Notes under the pieces: model-generated | Told to the model about the DNA's origin: nothing | The model's database searches: none | What the model saw: only the letters and a program-made list of their open reading frames with translations | Part shown: positions 53,524 to 61,981 of the stretch, piece after piece | How the letters are laid out: every line of letters begins with the position of its first letter | Numbering within the stretch: the first letter of the stretch is position 1 | Assembly (NCBI GenBank): GCA_020636155.1 | Contig: JACJYM010000014.1 | Location: 12,204-76,203, forward strand | From: Lewinellaceae bacterium | GTDB taxonomy: Bacteria > Bacteroidota > Bacteroidia > Chitinophagales > Saprospiraceae | DNA: 64,000 bases | Direction of reading: 5' to 3' | Made by a program: the position numbers and the translations under genes

Positions 53524-54036
53524 TTATCCGTTATATACTTTCTCCAAATCTATACCTCTCTGTCTTGCTATTTCGTGTTGGCTTCTAAGCTTTTGCAATG
53601 CATCAACCGTCGCTTTTACTACGTTGTGAGGATTAGATGAACCCTGACTTTTAGCCAATACATTATGTACACCAGCAATCTCCAATACTGCTCTCATGGC
53701 ACCACCGGCAATTACTCCTGTACCGTCAGATGCCGGCTTAATCAAAACCTTTCCAGCACCATATTTCCCTTTCTGCTCATGGGGAATTGTACCTTTTATA
53801 ATAGGAACTTTGATTAAGTTTTTCTTTGCATCATCCACTGCTTTTGCAATAGATTCAGATACATCTCTTGCTTTACCTAGCCCATGACCTACCGTTCCTT
53901 CACCATCACCAACAACTACAAGAGCCGAAAAGCTGAAAGTACGACCCCCTTTAGTCACTTTAGCAACTCTAGAAAGGTTTACTAATTTTTCTTTTAACTC
54001 TGTATCCGCTGCTTTAACTCTATTTTGCTCTGACAT
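53524..54036 (-). CDS. rpsE: 30S ribosomal protein uS5
   Basis: A 170-residue protein. NLSRVAKVTKGGRTFSFSALVVVGDGEG is the S5 RNA-binding domain, GKARDVSESIAKAVDDAKKN follows, and GAMRAVLEIAGVHNVLAKSQGS is the C-terminal half. With uS4 it shapes the mRNA entry site and decoding fidelity. It lies 14 bases after rplR. Confidence 0.98.
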   Translation of the reverse strand: MSEQNRVKAADTELKEKLVNLSRVAKVTKGGRTFSFSALVVVGDGEGTVGHGLGKARDVSESIAKAVDDAKKNLIKVPIIKGTIPHEQKGKYGAGKVLIKPASDGTGVIAGGAMRAVLEIAGVHNVLAKSQGSSNPHNVVKATVDALQKLRSQHEIARQRGIDLEKVYNG

Positions 54037-54050
54037 TTTATATTACTTTT

Positions 54051-54395
54051 TTAGAAGTTTAGACCACCCTTACGAGCTCCGTCTGCCAATGATTTAACTT
54101 TACCATGGTACAAATAACCATTTCTATCAAACTTTACTGACTCAATGTTAAAGGACTTAGCTCTGTCGGCAATTAATTCTCCAACTTTACCAGCTATTTC
54201 AACATTAGCAAATCTATCAGCTACCTCCTTACTAGAAGCACTAGCCATTGTCACACCATTCATATCATCAATAAGCTGACAGTAGATTGCCTTATTACTT
54301 CTGAAAACTGAAAGTCTAGGAACTCCTGAAGTTCCAGAGATTTTGTTTCTAATACGAAGCTTGATTTTTTTTCTATTGTTATATGTAGATTTCAT
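54051..54395 (-). CDS. rplR: 50S ribosomal protein uL18
   Basis: A 114-residue 5S rRNA-binding protein. RKKIKLRIRNKISGTSGVPRLSVFRSNK opens it in family fashion, and the end FDRNGYLYHGKVKSLADGARKGGL is the conserved 5S-binding part. It lies 25 bases after rplF. Confidence 0.97.
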   Translation of the reverse strand: MKSTYNNRKKIKLRIRNKISGTSGVPRLSVFRSNKAIYCQLIDDMNGVTMASASSKEVADRFANVEIAGKVGELIADRAKSFNIESVKFDRNGYLYHGKVKSLADGARKGGLNF

Positions 54396-54420
54396 AATCT
54401 AATATTAATCTAATTTTCAA

Positions 54421-54975
54421 TTATTTACCAGCTGTTTTACCAGCTTTTCTTCTTACTTGCTCACCTACGAATCTGATACCTTTTCCTTTGTAAGGTTCTG
54501 GTTTTCTGAATGCCCGTATTTTAGCAGCAATTTGTCCCAATAGTTGTTTGTCACTACCTTCTAGTATAATGGTCGGGTTACTACCTTTTTCCATTTTGGT
54601 TTCAACTTTCAACTCCGCAGGAATATCAAAATAAATAGGGTGTGAATAACCAACGATAAGTTCAAGTAAATTACCTGTGTTAGAAACCCTATAACCTACC
54701 CCAATCAATTCCATCTCTGCTTTGAAGCCTTCTGAAACACCTTTTACCATATTGGCAACCAATGCTCTACTTAATCCGTGCAAGCTTTTATGACGTTTTG
54801 AATCTGTAGGTCTTTTAATCTCTAAAATTCCATCATTCAGCTCTACTTTCATGCTTGGATCTAGGGGTTGAACTAGTTCTCCCTTTGGCCCTTTTACTTT
54901 TACAACATTTGCCTTTGATACTTCTAGGTTTACCCCAGAAGGCATATCAATTTGTGCTTTTCCTACTCTTGACAT
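54421..54975 (-). CDS. rplF: 50S ribosomal protein uL6
   Basis: A 184-residue protein of two similar domains. MSRVGKAQIDMPSGV starts it, HGLSRALVANMVKGVSEGF lies in the middle, and RAFRKPEPYKGKGIRFVGEQVRRKAGKTAGK ends it. It sits near the factor-binding site of the large subunit. It lies 12 bases after rpsH. Confidence 0.98.
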   Translation of the reverse strand: MSRVGKAQIDMPSGVNLEVSKANVVKVKGPKGELVQPLDPSMKVELNDGILEIKRPTDSKRHKSLHGLSRALVANMVKGVSEGFKAEMELIGVGYRVSNTGNLLELIVGYSHPIYFDIPAELKVETKMEKGSNPTIILEGSDKQLLGQIAAKIRAFRKPEPYKGKGIRFVGEQVRRKAGKTAGK

Positions 54976-54987
54976 TATATCAATTTT

Positions 54988-55392
54988 TTAATATATCGAA
55001 CATAAAATTTCGCCACCTACATTCTCTTGTCTTGCTTGTTTATCTGTCATTACACCATGAGAAGTAGATACTATACTGATACCTAAGCCATTGATGACTT
55101 TAGGTATGCTATTCGCTTTAGCATATCTCCTCATACCTGGAGTACTAACTCTGCTTAAGCTTCTAATCACAGGTTGCTTGGTTACCTTATCATATTTTAA
55201 TGCAATATGAATTTCACCTTGCTTCCCAGCTTCATCGTCAAATTTATATTTAAGAATGTAACCTTGATCATAAAGAATCTCGGTCATTTTCTTTTTCATC
55301 TTAGATGCAGGAATTACAACTGTTCTGTGACCTGCTTTCTGAGCATTTCTAATTCTGGTAAGATAATCTGCTATTGGATCGTTAAATGCCAT
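54988..55392 (-). CDS. rpsH: 30S ribosomal protein uS8
   Basis: A 134-residue protein. DPIADYLTRIRNAQKAGHR at the start and GISIVSTSHGVMTDKQARQENVGGEILC at the end are uS8 hallmarks. It binds helix 21 of 16S rRNA and in other bacteria represses the spc operon. It lies 18 bases after rpsN. Confidence 0.98.
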   Translation of the reverse strand: MAFNDPIADYLTRIRNAQKAGHRTVVIPASKMKKKMTEILYDQGYILKYKFDDEAGKQGEIHIALKYDKVTKQPVIRSLSRVSTPGMRRYAKANSIPKVINGLGISIVSTSHGVMTDKQARQENVGGEILCSIY

Positions 55393-55410
55393 TTCTAAAT
55401 TTTTATTTTA

Positions 55411-55680
55411 TTACCAACTTGCTTTTGTAACGCCAGGAAGTTTTCCATCAAGAGCCATTTGTCTAAATGTAACCCTATTGATACCAAATCTTCTCATATA
55501 ACCCTTAGGTCTTCCAGTCAACTTACATCTATTATGCAATCTTACTTTTGAAGAATTTTTAGGAAGTTTATCCAGTGCTTCGTAGTCACCTTCTTCCTTG
55601 AGTTTTTTTCTAAGATCGGCGTATTTTGCTACCAATCTTTCTCTTTTTCTCTCTCTTGCTATTATAGATTTTTTTGCCAT
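55411..55680 (-). CDS. rpsN: 30S ribosomal protein uS14 (zinc-free form)
   Basis: An 89-residue protein with the long C-minus layout: MAKKSIIARERKRERLVAKY, a middle insertion, then RLHNRCKLTGRPKGYMRRFGINR and ending TKASW. Only one cysteine is present, so it does not form the zinc ribbon of the short 61-residue form. It lies eight bases after rplE. Confidence 0.97.
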   Translation of the reverse strand: MAKKSIIARERKRERLVAKYADLRKKLKEEGDYEALDKLPKNSSKVRLHNRCKLTGRPKGYMRRFGINRVTFRQMALDGKLPGVTKASW

Positions 55681-55688
55681 TCTCTCAA

Positions 55689-56246
55689 TTAGTTATTTTG
55701 ATTTTTAAATGGAAGACCAAGTTCTTTCAACAATGCCAAAGCTTCTGAATCCGTTTTTGCGGTTGTCACAAAAGTGATGTCCATTCCAGTAATTTTATTC
55801 ACCTGGTCAATGTTTATCTCAGGAAAGATGATTTGTTCTTGGATACCCAATGAATAGTTTCCTCTTCCATCAAAGCTCTTGTCATTGATTCCTCTAAAGT
55901 CTCTTACTCTCGGTAACGCCACGGTAATTAATCTTTCAAGAAATTCATACATTCTATCATTTCTTAAAGTCACTTTGGCACCAATAGTCATACCTTCTCT
56001 CAACTTAAAGTTAGACACAGACTTTTTAGCGACTGCGGGAACTGCTTTTTGTCCTGCGATCTGTGAAAGTTCCTTCAAGGCAACATCCACGAGCTTCTTA
56101 TCTTGTGTCGCACCACCAATACCTTGGTTGATACATATCTTTTGTAGTTTCGGAACTTGCATTACCGAACCGTAGTTGAATTTTTCTTTTAAAGTAGGTA
56201 CAATTTCTTTATTGTACCGAGTTTTTAGATTTGGAATATAACTCAT
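55689..56246 (-). CDS. rplE: 50S ribosomal protein uL5
   Basis: A 185-residue protein. YNYGSVMQVPKLQKICINQGIG-like start, KSVSNFKLREGMTIGAKVTLR, VRDFRGINDKSFDGRGNYSLGIQEQ and MDITFVTTAKTDSEA mark uL5. It binds 5S rRNA and contacts the P-site tRNA. Its start overlaps the rplX stop by one base (TAATG). Confidence 0.98.
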   Translation of the reverse strand: MSYIPNLKTRYNKEIVPTLKEKFNYGSVMQVPKLQKICINQGIGGATQDKKLVDVALKELSQIAGQKAVPAVAKKSVSNFKLREGMTIGAKVTLRNDRMYEFLERLITVALPRVRDFRGINDKSFDGRGNYSLGIQEQIIFPEINIDQVNKITGMDITFVTTAKTDSEALALLKELGLPFKNQNN

Positions 56247-56593
56247 TACTTAATTATTTCTCCTGATTTTTTTGAATATCTTACCGATTTACCATTCTCC
56301 TTTTTTCTTCCGATTCTTGATGCTTTACCTGATTTTGGATCAACTAGCATAAGATTAGAAATGTGTATCGAAGCCTCTATCTCATGGATACCACCTTGCA
56401 TTTCTTGAGTAGCTTTAGTGTGCTTCTTTACCATATTTAATTGATCAACAATTGCTCTATTTTTTGCAGCAATAATCTCTTTTACCACACCTGTTTGTCC
56501 TTTGTCATCACCCGTCAAGACCATTACAGTATCTCCAGTTTTAATGTGAAATTTCGGAGCAAATCTTTTAATATTCTGTGTTTTCATATTCAA
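56246..56593 (-). CDS. rplX: 50S ribosomal protein uL24
   Basis: A 115-residue protein with the KOW motif HIKTGDTVMVLTGDDKGQTGVVKEI and later QMQGGIHEIEAS-like sequence (EMQGGIHEIEASIHISNLML). It starts assembly of the large subunit and lies at the tunnel exit. The ATG two codons further in (56587) is an alternative start. It lies 18 bases after rplN. Confidence 0.96.
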   Translation of the reverse strand: MNMKTQNIKRFAPKFHIKTGDTVMVLTGDDKGQTGVVKEIIAAKNRAIVDQLNMVKKHTKATQEMQGGIHEIEASIHISNLMLVDPKSGKASRIGRKKENGKSVRYSKKSGEIIK

Positions 56594-56611
56594 TTATTCT
56601 TTAGAAAATGA

Positions 56612-56977
56612 TTAAAGTACTTCCGGAGCTAGTGATATAATTTTCATGTAATCTCCATCTCTCAATTCTCTCGCTACCGGGCCAAAAATCCTCGTACCTC
56701 GCGGCTCACCAGCATTATTTAAAAGTACTACTGCATTATCATCAAATCTAATATAAGATCCATCTTTCCTTCTTATTTCCTTACTCGTTCTAACAACAAC
56801 CGCCTTAGAAACGGTACCTTTTTTAATACCTCCCGGAGATGCATCCTTTACAGAAACAACGATTTTGTCGCCTATACTTGCGTAACGTCTTTTAGATCCA
56901 CCCAATACTCTGATACAAAGAACCTCTTTGGCACCACTATTGTCAGCTACTCTAAGTCTGGACTCCTGTTGAATCAT
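56612..56977 (-). CDS. rplN: 50S ribosomal protein uL14
   Basis: A 121-residue protein. MIQQESRLRVADNSGAKEVLCIRVLGG starts it, and PRGTRIFGPVARELRDGDYMKIISLAPEVL ends it, matching uL14 throughout. It contacts 16S rRNA in bridges B5 and B8 and is the docking site of the silencing factor RsfS. It lies 29 bases after rpsQ. Confidence 0.98.
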   Translation of the reverse strand: MIQQESRLRVADNSGAKEVLCIRVLGGSKRRYASIGDKIVVSVKDASPGGIKKGTVSKAVVVRTSKEIRRKDGSYIRFDDNAVVLLNNAGEPRGTRIFGPVARELRDGDYMKIISLAPEVL

Positions 56978-57006
56978 GATAAATTTTCTTTATAAATTAA
57001 TAAATA

Positions 57007-57261
57007 CTATTTCGCTCTTTCTAATATTTCCTTAAGTCTCCAAGACTTTCTTTTACTTAAAGGTCGAGTCTCTTCAATGGATACTGTATCTCCCTCGTTA
57101 CATTCATTATTTTCGTCGTGTGCGAAGAATTTCTTTGACTTCTTTACGAATTTTCCGTAAATTGGGTGAGGTAATTTTCTCTCTACCAAAACAGATATGG
57201 TCTTATCCATTTTGTTACTAGTTACTACCCCTATTCTTGTTTTTCTTCCTTTAGTTTCCAT
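57007..57261 (-). CDS. rpsQ: 30S ribosomal protein uS17
   Basis: An 84-residue OB-fold protein. GVVTSNKMDKTISVLVERKLPHPIYGKFV and GDTVSIEETRPLSKRKSWRL are the family signature. It binds 16S rRNA early in assembly. It lies 19 bases after rpmC. Confidence 0.98.
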   Translation of the reverse strand: METKGRKTRIGVVTSNKMDKTISVLVERKLPHPIYGKFVKKSKKFFAHDENNECNEGDTVSIEETRPLSKRKSWRLKEILERAK

Positions 57262-57280
57262 TACTTGGTAAATATTTGAA

Positions 57281-57535
57281 TTACTTTCTTCTTCTAATTA
57301 TTCTGTTCCTTCGAGCCAATTGCTCTTTTGACATTTCTGCCAATTCTCTTGACCTGATTTCTGTCTGGAGACGAGCAATTTCCTTTCTGAGGCTTCTCAA
57401 CTCAAGAGGATTTCCCAATCCCTGAATTGCATGGTCAAATTTTAATTTTCTATAATTATCGACAGCATTATTAAGTTGTCCCTTAATATCTTCAACTGCC
57501 ATTGCATGTAATTCTATTGATCTCTTAGTTGCCAT
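57281..57535 (-). CDS. rpmC: 50S ribosomal protein uL29
   Basis: An 84-residue two-helix protein, somewhat longer than the usual 60-70. KFDHAIQGLGNPLELRSLRKEIARLQTE carries the family core, and a basic tail (RRNRIIRRRK) extends it. uL29 sits at the tunnel exit near the SRP and trigger-factor docking site. It lies 12 bases after rplP. Confidence 0.96.
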   Translation of the reverse strand: MATKRSIELHAMAVEDIKGQLNNAVDNYRKLKFDHAIQGLGNPLELRSLRKEIARLQTEIRSRELAEMSKEQLARRNRIIRRRK

Positions 57536-57547
57536 TTTTCTATTTAT

Positions 57548-57967
57548 TTAAGCGACATAATCAGGTCTAACCACAAATTTTGTAAGAACAGGCAACTTCT
57601 GTGCCGCCAATCTTAAAGCCTCTTGCGCAGTCTCTAATGGTACACCATCCATCTCAAACATTATGGTACCCGGCTTAACTACTGCTACCCAATGATCCAA
57701 AGCACCTTTACCTTTACCCATCCTTACTTCTGCAGGCTTCGAGGTGATAGGCTTGTCAGGAAATATTCTAATCCATACTTTACCTTCCCTTTTCATGTAC
57801 CTAGTCATTGCAATCCTCGCTGATTCGATTTGACGGTTGGTCAATCGTCCTGTATCTAAGGATTTTAGTCCAAAGGATCCAAAAGCAACGGTATGTCCTC
57901 TATGAGCAGTACCTTTAATTCTTCCTTTCTGCTGCTTTCTGTATTTTGTCCGTTTAGGCTGTAACAT
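57548..57967 (-). CDS. rplP: 50S ribosomal protein uL16
   Basis: A 139-residue protein. MLQPKRTKYRKQQKGRIKGTAHRGHTVAFG opens it and KVWIRIFPDKPITSKPAEVRMGKGKGALD is the conserved centre. It contacts the A-site tRNA and the peptidyl-transferase area. The 76-base gap from rpsC is the widest between rplC and rplO and holds a promoter-like box inside an inverted repeat. Confidence 0.98.
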   Translation of the reverse strand: MLQPKRTKYRKQQKGRIKGTAHRGHTVAFGSFGLKSLDTGRLTNRQIESARIAMTRYMKREGKVWIRIFPDKPITSKPAEVRMGKGKGALDHWVAVVKPGTIMFEMDGVPLETAQEALRLAAQKLPVLTKFVVRPDYVA

Positions 57968-57990
57968 AATGCTCTAAATTTATCTATTGA

Positions 57991-58021
57991 GTACCTTTTT
58001 TCTAAAGTTGCGCAAAGGTAC
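57991..58021 (-). promoter_or_regulatory. Promoter-like box within an inverted repeat between rpsC and rplP
   Basis: GTACCTTT (57991-57998) and AAAGGTAC (58014-58021) are perfect 8-base inverted arms. The right arm, read on the minus strand, contains TACCTTTG (58013-58020), a match to the -7 box. No -33 TTG is seen. It could be an internal promoter or a hairpin that regulates rplP and the genes after it. Confidence 0.45.
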
Positions 58022-58043
58022 GATTAATTTTATAAAAAATTTT

Positions 58044-58784
58044 CTAATTTCTTCTTCTACTATTACCGCTTCCGCCGCCTCTTCTTCTATCACCGCCGCG
58101 ATTTCCTTGTCCACCCGTAGATTTAACATCTAATCCCACATTAGGGCTTAAATCTCTTTTTCCTAACACTTCACCTTTACAAATCCATACTTTAATACCA
58201 ATTTTTCCATATACGGTAAGTGCTTCGCTCAATGCATAATCGATATCCGCTCTAAAAGTATGTAAAGGAGTTCTACCATCTTTATACTCTTCACTACGAG
58301 CCATATCTGCTCCATTCAATCGACCACTGATTCTCACTTTTATTCCTTCAGCACCCGCTCTCATGGTAGACTGAATAGCCATTTTTATTGCTCTTCTATA
58401 ATTTACTCTCGCTTCCAATTGTCTCGCAATGGTATCACCAACAATACTGGCATCTAACTCCGGCTTTCTGATTTCGATGATATTAATCTGAACATCTTTA
58501 CCGGTCAACTTTTTAAGTTCCTCTTTAATTCTATCAACTTCTTGTCCACCTTTACCAATGATAATACCCGGTCTTGAAGTGTGAATAGTTACAGTAATTC
58601 TCTTAAGAGTACGTTCAATTATTATTCGTGCAATTCCTCCTTTTGATATCCTCGCATGTAGGTAATTTCTGATTTTTTCATCTTCTACCACCTTAAGACC
58701 CATATCTTTTCCACCGAACCAGTTGGATTCCCATCCTCTGATTATTCCTAATCTATTACCTATTGGATTTGTCTTCTGACCCAT
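58044..58784 (-). CDS. rpsC: 30S ribosomal protein uS3
   Basis: A 246-residue protein. MGQKTNPIGNRLGIIRGWESNW starts it, the KH domain contains RPGIIIGKGGQEVDRIKEEL, and EGIKVRISGRLNGADMARSE lies in the C-terminal half. The tail is Gly/Arg-rich (QGNRGGDRRRGGG). It lines the mRNA entry tunnel with uS4 and uS5. It lies five bases after rplV. Confidence 0.98.
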   Translation of the reverse strand: MGQKTNPIGNRLGIIRGWESNWFGGKDMGLKVVEDEKIRNYLHARISKGGIARIIIERTLKRITVTIHTSRPGIIIGKGGQEVDRIKEELKKLTGKDVQINIIEIRKPELDASIVGDTIARQLEARVNYRRAIKMAIQSTMRAGAEGIKVRISGRLNGADMARSEEYKDGRTPLHTFRADIDYALSEALTVYGKIGIKVWICKGEVLGKRDLSPNVGLDVKSTGGQGNRGGDRRRGGGSGNSRRRN

Positions 58785-58789
58785 ACTAA

Positions 58790-59167
58790 TTAGTTTTCAG
58801 CGTTTATTTCGTTATCTATTGGAGTTCTATTTTCTACAACCAAAGTCACATGATTCATTCTTTTTCTGATTCTGTGAGCTCTACCGTGGGGAGCAGGTCT
58901 AAATCTTTTCAAACTTGTCCCTTCATCAGAGTAGATGGTTTTAATATATAAATCATGCTCAGCAGGATCCAAGGTATTGTCAGTTTTTACTTCCCAATTG
59001 GCGATAGAAGATAAAACCAATTTTTCCAACCATTCTGAAGCCTCTTTCTTGTGAAACTTCAATATATTCAATGCATCATCAACAGATTTACCTCTCACCA
59101 AATCAACTATCAAACGCATTTTTCTGGCCGATAGAGGTATATTTCTCAATTTAGCTGTTGCCTCCAT
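58790..59167 (-). CDS. rplV: 50S ribosomal protein uL22
   Basis: A 125-residue protein. LRNIPLSARKMRLIVDLVRGK and KRFRPAPHGRAHRIRKRMNHVTLVV are uL22; the hairpin that follows reaches into the peptide exit tunnel. It lies 19 bases after rpsS. Confidence 0.98.
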   Translation of the reverse strand: MEATAKLRNIPLSARKMRLIVDLVRGKSVDDALNILKFHKKEASEWLEKLVLSSIANWEVKTDNTLDPAEHDLYIKTIYSDEGTSLKRFRPAPHGRAHRIRKRMNHVTLVVENRTPIDNEINAEN

Positions 59168-59186
59168 AATAATTGCTTTTTTAAAA

Positions 59187-59453
59187 TTATTTTCTATTTC
59201 CTGAATGCCCTTTAAATGATCTGGTCAACGAAAACTCACCAAGTTTGTGACCTACCATATTTTCAGTGACAAATACAGGTACAAATGTTTTTCCATTATG
59301 CACTGCGATAGTATGACCAACCATATCAGGTATTATCATAGATGCTCTACTCCATGTTTTAATTACTGATTTCTTGTTAGATTCATTCGCTGCATTGATT
59401 TTCTTTAACAGCTTATGAAACACATATGGTCCTTTTTTAACTGATCTTGCCAT
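59187..59453 (-). CDS. rpsS: 30S ribosomal protein uS19
   Basis: An 88-residue head protein. MARSVKKGPYVFHKLLKKI, TWSRASMIIPDMVGHTIAVHNGK and KLGEFSLTRSFKGHSG are the full family pattern. It forms a complex with uS13 on the head. It lies nine bases after rplB. Confidence 0.98.
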   Translation of the reverse strand: MARSVKKGPYVFHKLLKKINAANESNKKSVIKTWSRASMIIPDMVGHTIAVHNGKTFVPVFVTENMVGHKLGEFSLTRSFKGHSGNRK

Positions 59454-59462
59454 CTTTAGCTA

Positions 59463-60302
59463 TTACTTTTTATTTTTAGATTTTCTTCTACTAATTATAA
59501 GTTTTGTAGATGCTTTATTCACGTTTCTTGTTTTTTGACCTTTGGCCATTACGCCTGTTCGTGATTGAGGATGACCTCCAGAAGCTCTACCTTCACCACC
59601 ACCCATCGGGTGATCTACGGGGTTCATAGCAACCCCTCTTACTCTAGGTCTCTTGCCCAACCATCTCTTACGTCCCGCTTTTCCTAAAACCTCCAATCCG
59701 TGGTCGGCATTTGAAGTACTACCAATAGTAGCTCTACAAGTATTTAATATCCTTCTTACTTCACCAGATGGAAGTTTCACTACCACATATCTTTCCTCTT
59801 TGTTCATAAGGACACAATATGTACCGGCACTTCTAGCTAGGGCTGCACCTCTACCCGGATCTAACTCAATAGCGTGAATATTAGAACCTAGAGGAATATC
59901 TTTCAAAAAGAGAGTGTTACCTACTTCGGGAGTTGCACCAGTACCACTAACGATCTTACTGCCTACTCGAATCTTATCCGGTGCAATGATGTATCTCTTC
60001 TCACCATCAGCATATACTGCAAGTGCAATAAATGCAGTTCTATTTGGATCGTATTCTATTGATTTTATCGTCGCAGGAATTCCGTCCTTGTTTCTTTTGA
60101 AATCAATAATACGGTATTTCTTTTTGTGACCGCCACCTAGCTGACGCATGGTCATTTTACCATCGTGGTTACGACCACCAGATTTAGATTTACCTCCTGC
60201 TATCAACGATTTCTCCGGACGATCAGTAGTAATTTCTGCATAAGAATTACCCACTCTGTATCGAGTTCCTGGAGTAATCGGATTAAATTTTCTTATTGGC
60301 AT
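59463..60302 (-). CDS. rplB: 50S ribosomal protein uL2
   Basis: A 279-residue protein required for peptidyl transfer and subunit joining. MPIRKFNPITPGTRYRVGNSY, GRNHDGKMTMRQLGGGHKKKYR and GVAMNPVDHPMGGGEGRASGGHPQS, where the last includes the conserved His near the active centre, are all intact. It lies 28 bases after rplW. Confidence 0.98.
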   Translation of the reverse strand: MPIRKFNPITPGTRYRVGNSYAEITTDRPEKSLIAGGKSKSGGRNHDGKMTMRQLGGGHKKKYRIIDFKRNKDGIPATIKSIEYDPNRTAFIALAVYADGEKRYIIAPDKIRVGSKIVSGTGATPEVGNTLFLKDIPLGSNIHAIELDPGRGAALARSAGTYCVLMNKEERYVVVKLPSGEVRRILNTCRATIGSTSNADHGLEVLGKAGRKRWLGKRPRVRGVAMNPVDHPMGGGEGRASGGHPQSRTGVMAKGQKTRNVNKASTKLIISRRKSKNKK

Positions 60303-60330
60303 TGTTCTTTAATTTATTTATGTACAATGA

Positions 60331-60630
60331 TCAATTTTGTTCGTATATATCAAGGCTATCACCCTCAGCCAAAGTAACCACTGCCTTCTTATGTCCTCCT
60401 ACAACTCCTCGTTGCATTCCAGATCTCGTGTTTCTTACTTTTTTCTTTTTGGGCATAATCATAGTGTTTACTGACTCTATGGTGACATCAGGAAACATAG
60501 ATTCCAAAGCCTTAGTAATTTCTATTTTGTTCGCACTTTTATTAACCACAAACGTGTACTGATTCTTGTTATTAGACAAAATATCAGCCTTTTCAGAAAT
60601 AACCGGTTTAATAATAATATGCTTGTTCAT
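60331..60630 (-). CDS. rplW: 50S ribosomal protein uL23
   Basis: A 99-residue protein. IIKPVISEKADILSNNKNQYTFVV and NKIEITKALESMFPDVTIESV are uL23, the main docking site of trigger factor and SRP at the tunnel exit. It lies 11 bases after rplD. Confidence 0.97.
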   Translation of the reverse strand: MNKHIIIKPVISEKADILSNNKNQYTFVVNKSANKIEITKALESMFPDVTIESVNTMIMPKKKKVRNTRSGMQRGVVGGHKKAVVTLAEGDSLDIYEQN

Positions 60631-60641
60631 GGTCTTATATT

Positions 60642-61253
60642 TTAAAGTTTAGCCAATGAAGATTCAGAGAAAATGACATTCTTAGAATTCAGAATTTGGT
60701 ATATATTCAAATCCTTTACTTCGGTTACATTGGCGTTTTGTAAATTTCTTGAACTCAAATAAACGTTCTTCTCTAAGCCAGCAGTCACGATTAGTGTTTT
60801 ACCACCATCTGTATTAATGCTATTTACAATTTTTACAAAATCCTTAGTCTTAGGTTGGTCAAATGAAAAATCTTCAATCACTTTAATACAACCTTCCTGA
60901 GCCAGTGAAGTCAATGCAGATACTTTAGCCACTGCTTTCACTTTTTTATTCAACTTAAAGCCATAGTTCCGAGGTCTAGGTCCGAACATTCTACCACCCC
61001 CTTTGAACAAAGGGTTTTTCATAGAACCTGCTCTCGCAGTACCCGTACCTTTTTGTCTCTTAATCTTACGAGTCGATTTATTAACCTCCGCCTTTTCTTT
61101 TGCTTTGTGAGTTCCTTGTCGTTGAGCTGCCAAGTATTGCTTTACCGCAAGATATACACTATGCTCGCTGATTTCAGCCTCAAATATTTCTTTCGGCAAT
61201 TCTATCGATCTGCCGGTGCTACTTCCGTTTGTACTTAAAATATCTACTCTCAT
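60642..61253 (-). CDS. rplD: 50S ribosomal protein uL4
   Basis: A 203-residue protein. QGTHKAKEKAEVNKSTRKIKRQKGTGTARAGS with GGGRMFGPRPRNYGFKLNKK is the extended loop that reaches the exit tunnel. In enterobacteria uL4 also represses the S10 operon; whether it does here is unknown. It lies eight bases after rplC. Confidence 0.98.
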   Translation of the reverse strand: MRVDILSTNGSSTGRSIELPKEIFEAEISEHSVYLAVKQYLAAQRQGTHKAKEKAEVNKSTRKIKRQKGTGTARAGSMKNPLFKGGGRMFGPRPRNYGFKLNKKVKAVAKVSALTSLAQEGCIKVIEDFSFDQPKTKDFVKIVNSINTDGGKTLIVTAGLEKNVYLSSRNLQNANVTEVKDLNIYQILNSKNVIFSESSLAKL

Positions 61254-61261
61254 TGCTCAGT

Positions 61262-61882
61262 TTACTTTTGAATTATTACAAATGAACCTTTGTGACCAGG
61301 TATGGCACCTTTGATAAGGAGAATATTTTTTTCTGGCAACATTTTTACAATTCTCAAATTACTCACTGTAACTCTATCATTGCCCATTCTACCAGCCATA
61401 CGCATACCTTTAAATACACGACTTGGATATGAAGAAGCACCAATAGATCCAGGAGCTCTCAATCTGTTATGCTGACCGTGAGTGGCATCACCGACACCGG
61501 CAAAACCATGTCTCTTTACCACGCCTTGGTGTCCTTTACCCTTGGAGATACCGATTGCTTTGACCTTATCGCCTTCAGCAAAAACCTCTTCAATGGTAAT
61601 CGTATCACCCAGTGATTTGACCAGATTACTGTTTCTGAATTCGACAACTTTCCTTTTAGAGCCTGTCTGAGCTTTAGCAAAATGACCTTTCATAGCATTG
61701 GAAACATTTTTTTCCTTTGCATCAAAAGCACCTAATTGTAAAGCACTGTAACCATCTGTACCTGAATCCTTAACTTGAGTCACCACATTCGGTGAAACTT
61801 CGATTACTGTACAAGCTACGTTTTTTCCAGCACTGTCATATATGCTGGTCATACCGACTTTTTTACCGATCAAACCGTTCAT
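61262..61882 (-). CDS. rplC: 50S ribosomal protein uL3
   Basis: A 206-residue protein. MNGLIGKKVGMTSIYDSAGK starts it. GKGHQGVVKRHGFAGVGDATHGQHNRLRAPGSIG is the conserved loop near the peptidyl-transferase centre, including the Gln that is methylated in E. coli. The 99-base gap to rpsJ contains the palindrome TAGAATTCTA at 61911-61920. Confidence 0.98.
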   Translation of the reverse strand: MNGLIGKKVGMTSIYDSAGKNVACTVIEVSPNVVTQVKDSGTDGYSALQLGAFDAKEKNVSNAMKGHFAKAQTGSKRKVVEFRNSNLVKSLGDTITIEEVFAEGDKVKAIGISKGKGHQGVVKRHGFAGVGDATHGQHNRLRAPGSIGASSYPSRVFKGMRMAGRMGNDRVTVSNLRIVKMLPEKNILLIKGAIPGHKGSFVIIQK

Positions 61883-61981
61883 TAGACAAATTTTATATTA
61901 ACACCTATCCTAGAATTCTAACCTCACGTTATATTCGTTGTAGCAATTCCAGGGTAGAAAAATGTGTTCTTTAATTAATAA

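Noticed and set aside
61911..61920. Palindrome TAGAATTCTA in the rpsJ-rplC gap as a regulatory site
   Set aside because: A 10-bp AT-rich palindrome is common by chance, and no partner sequence or box supports it.
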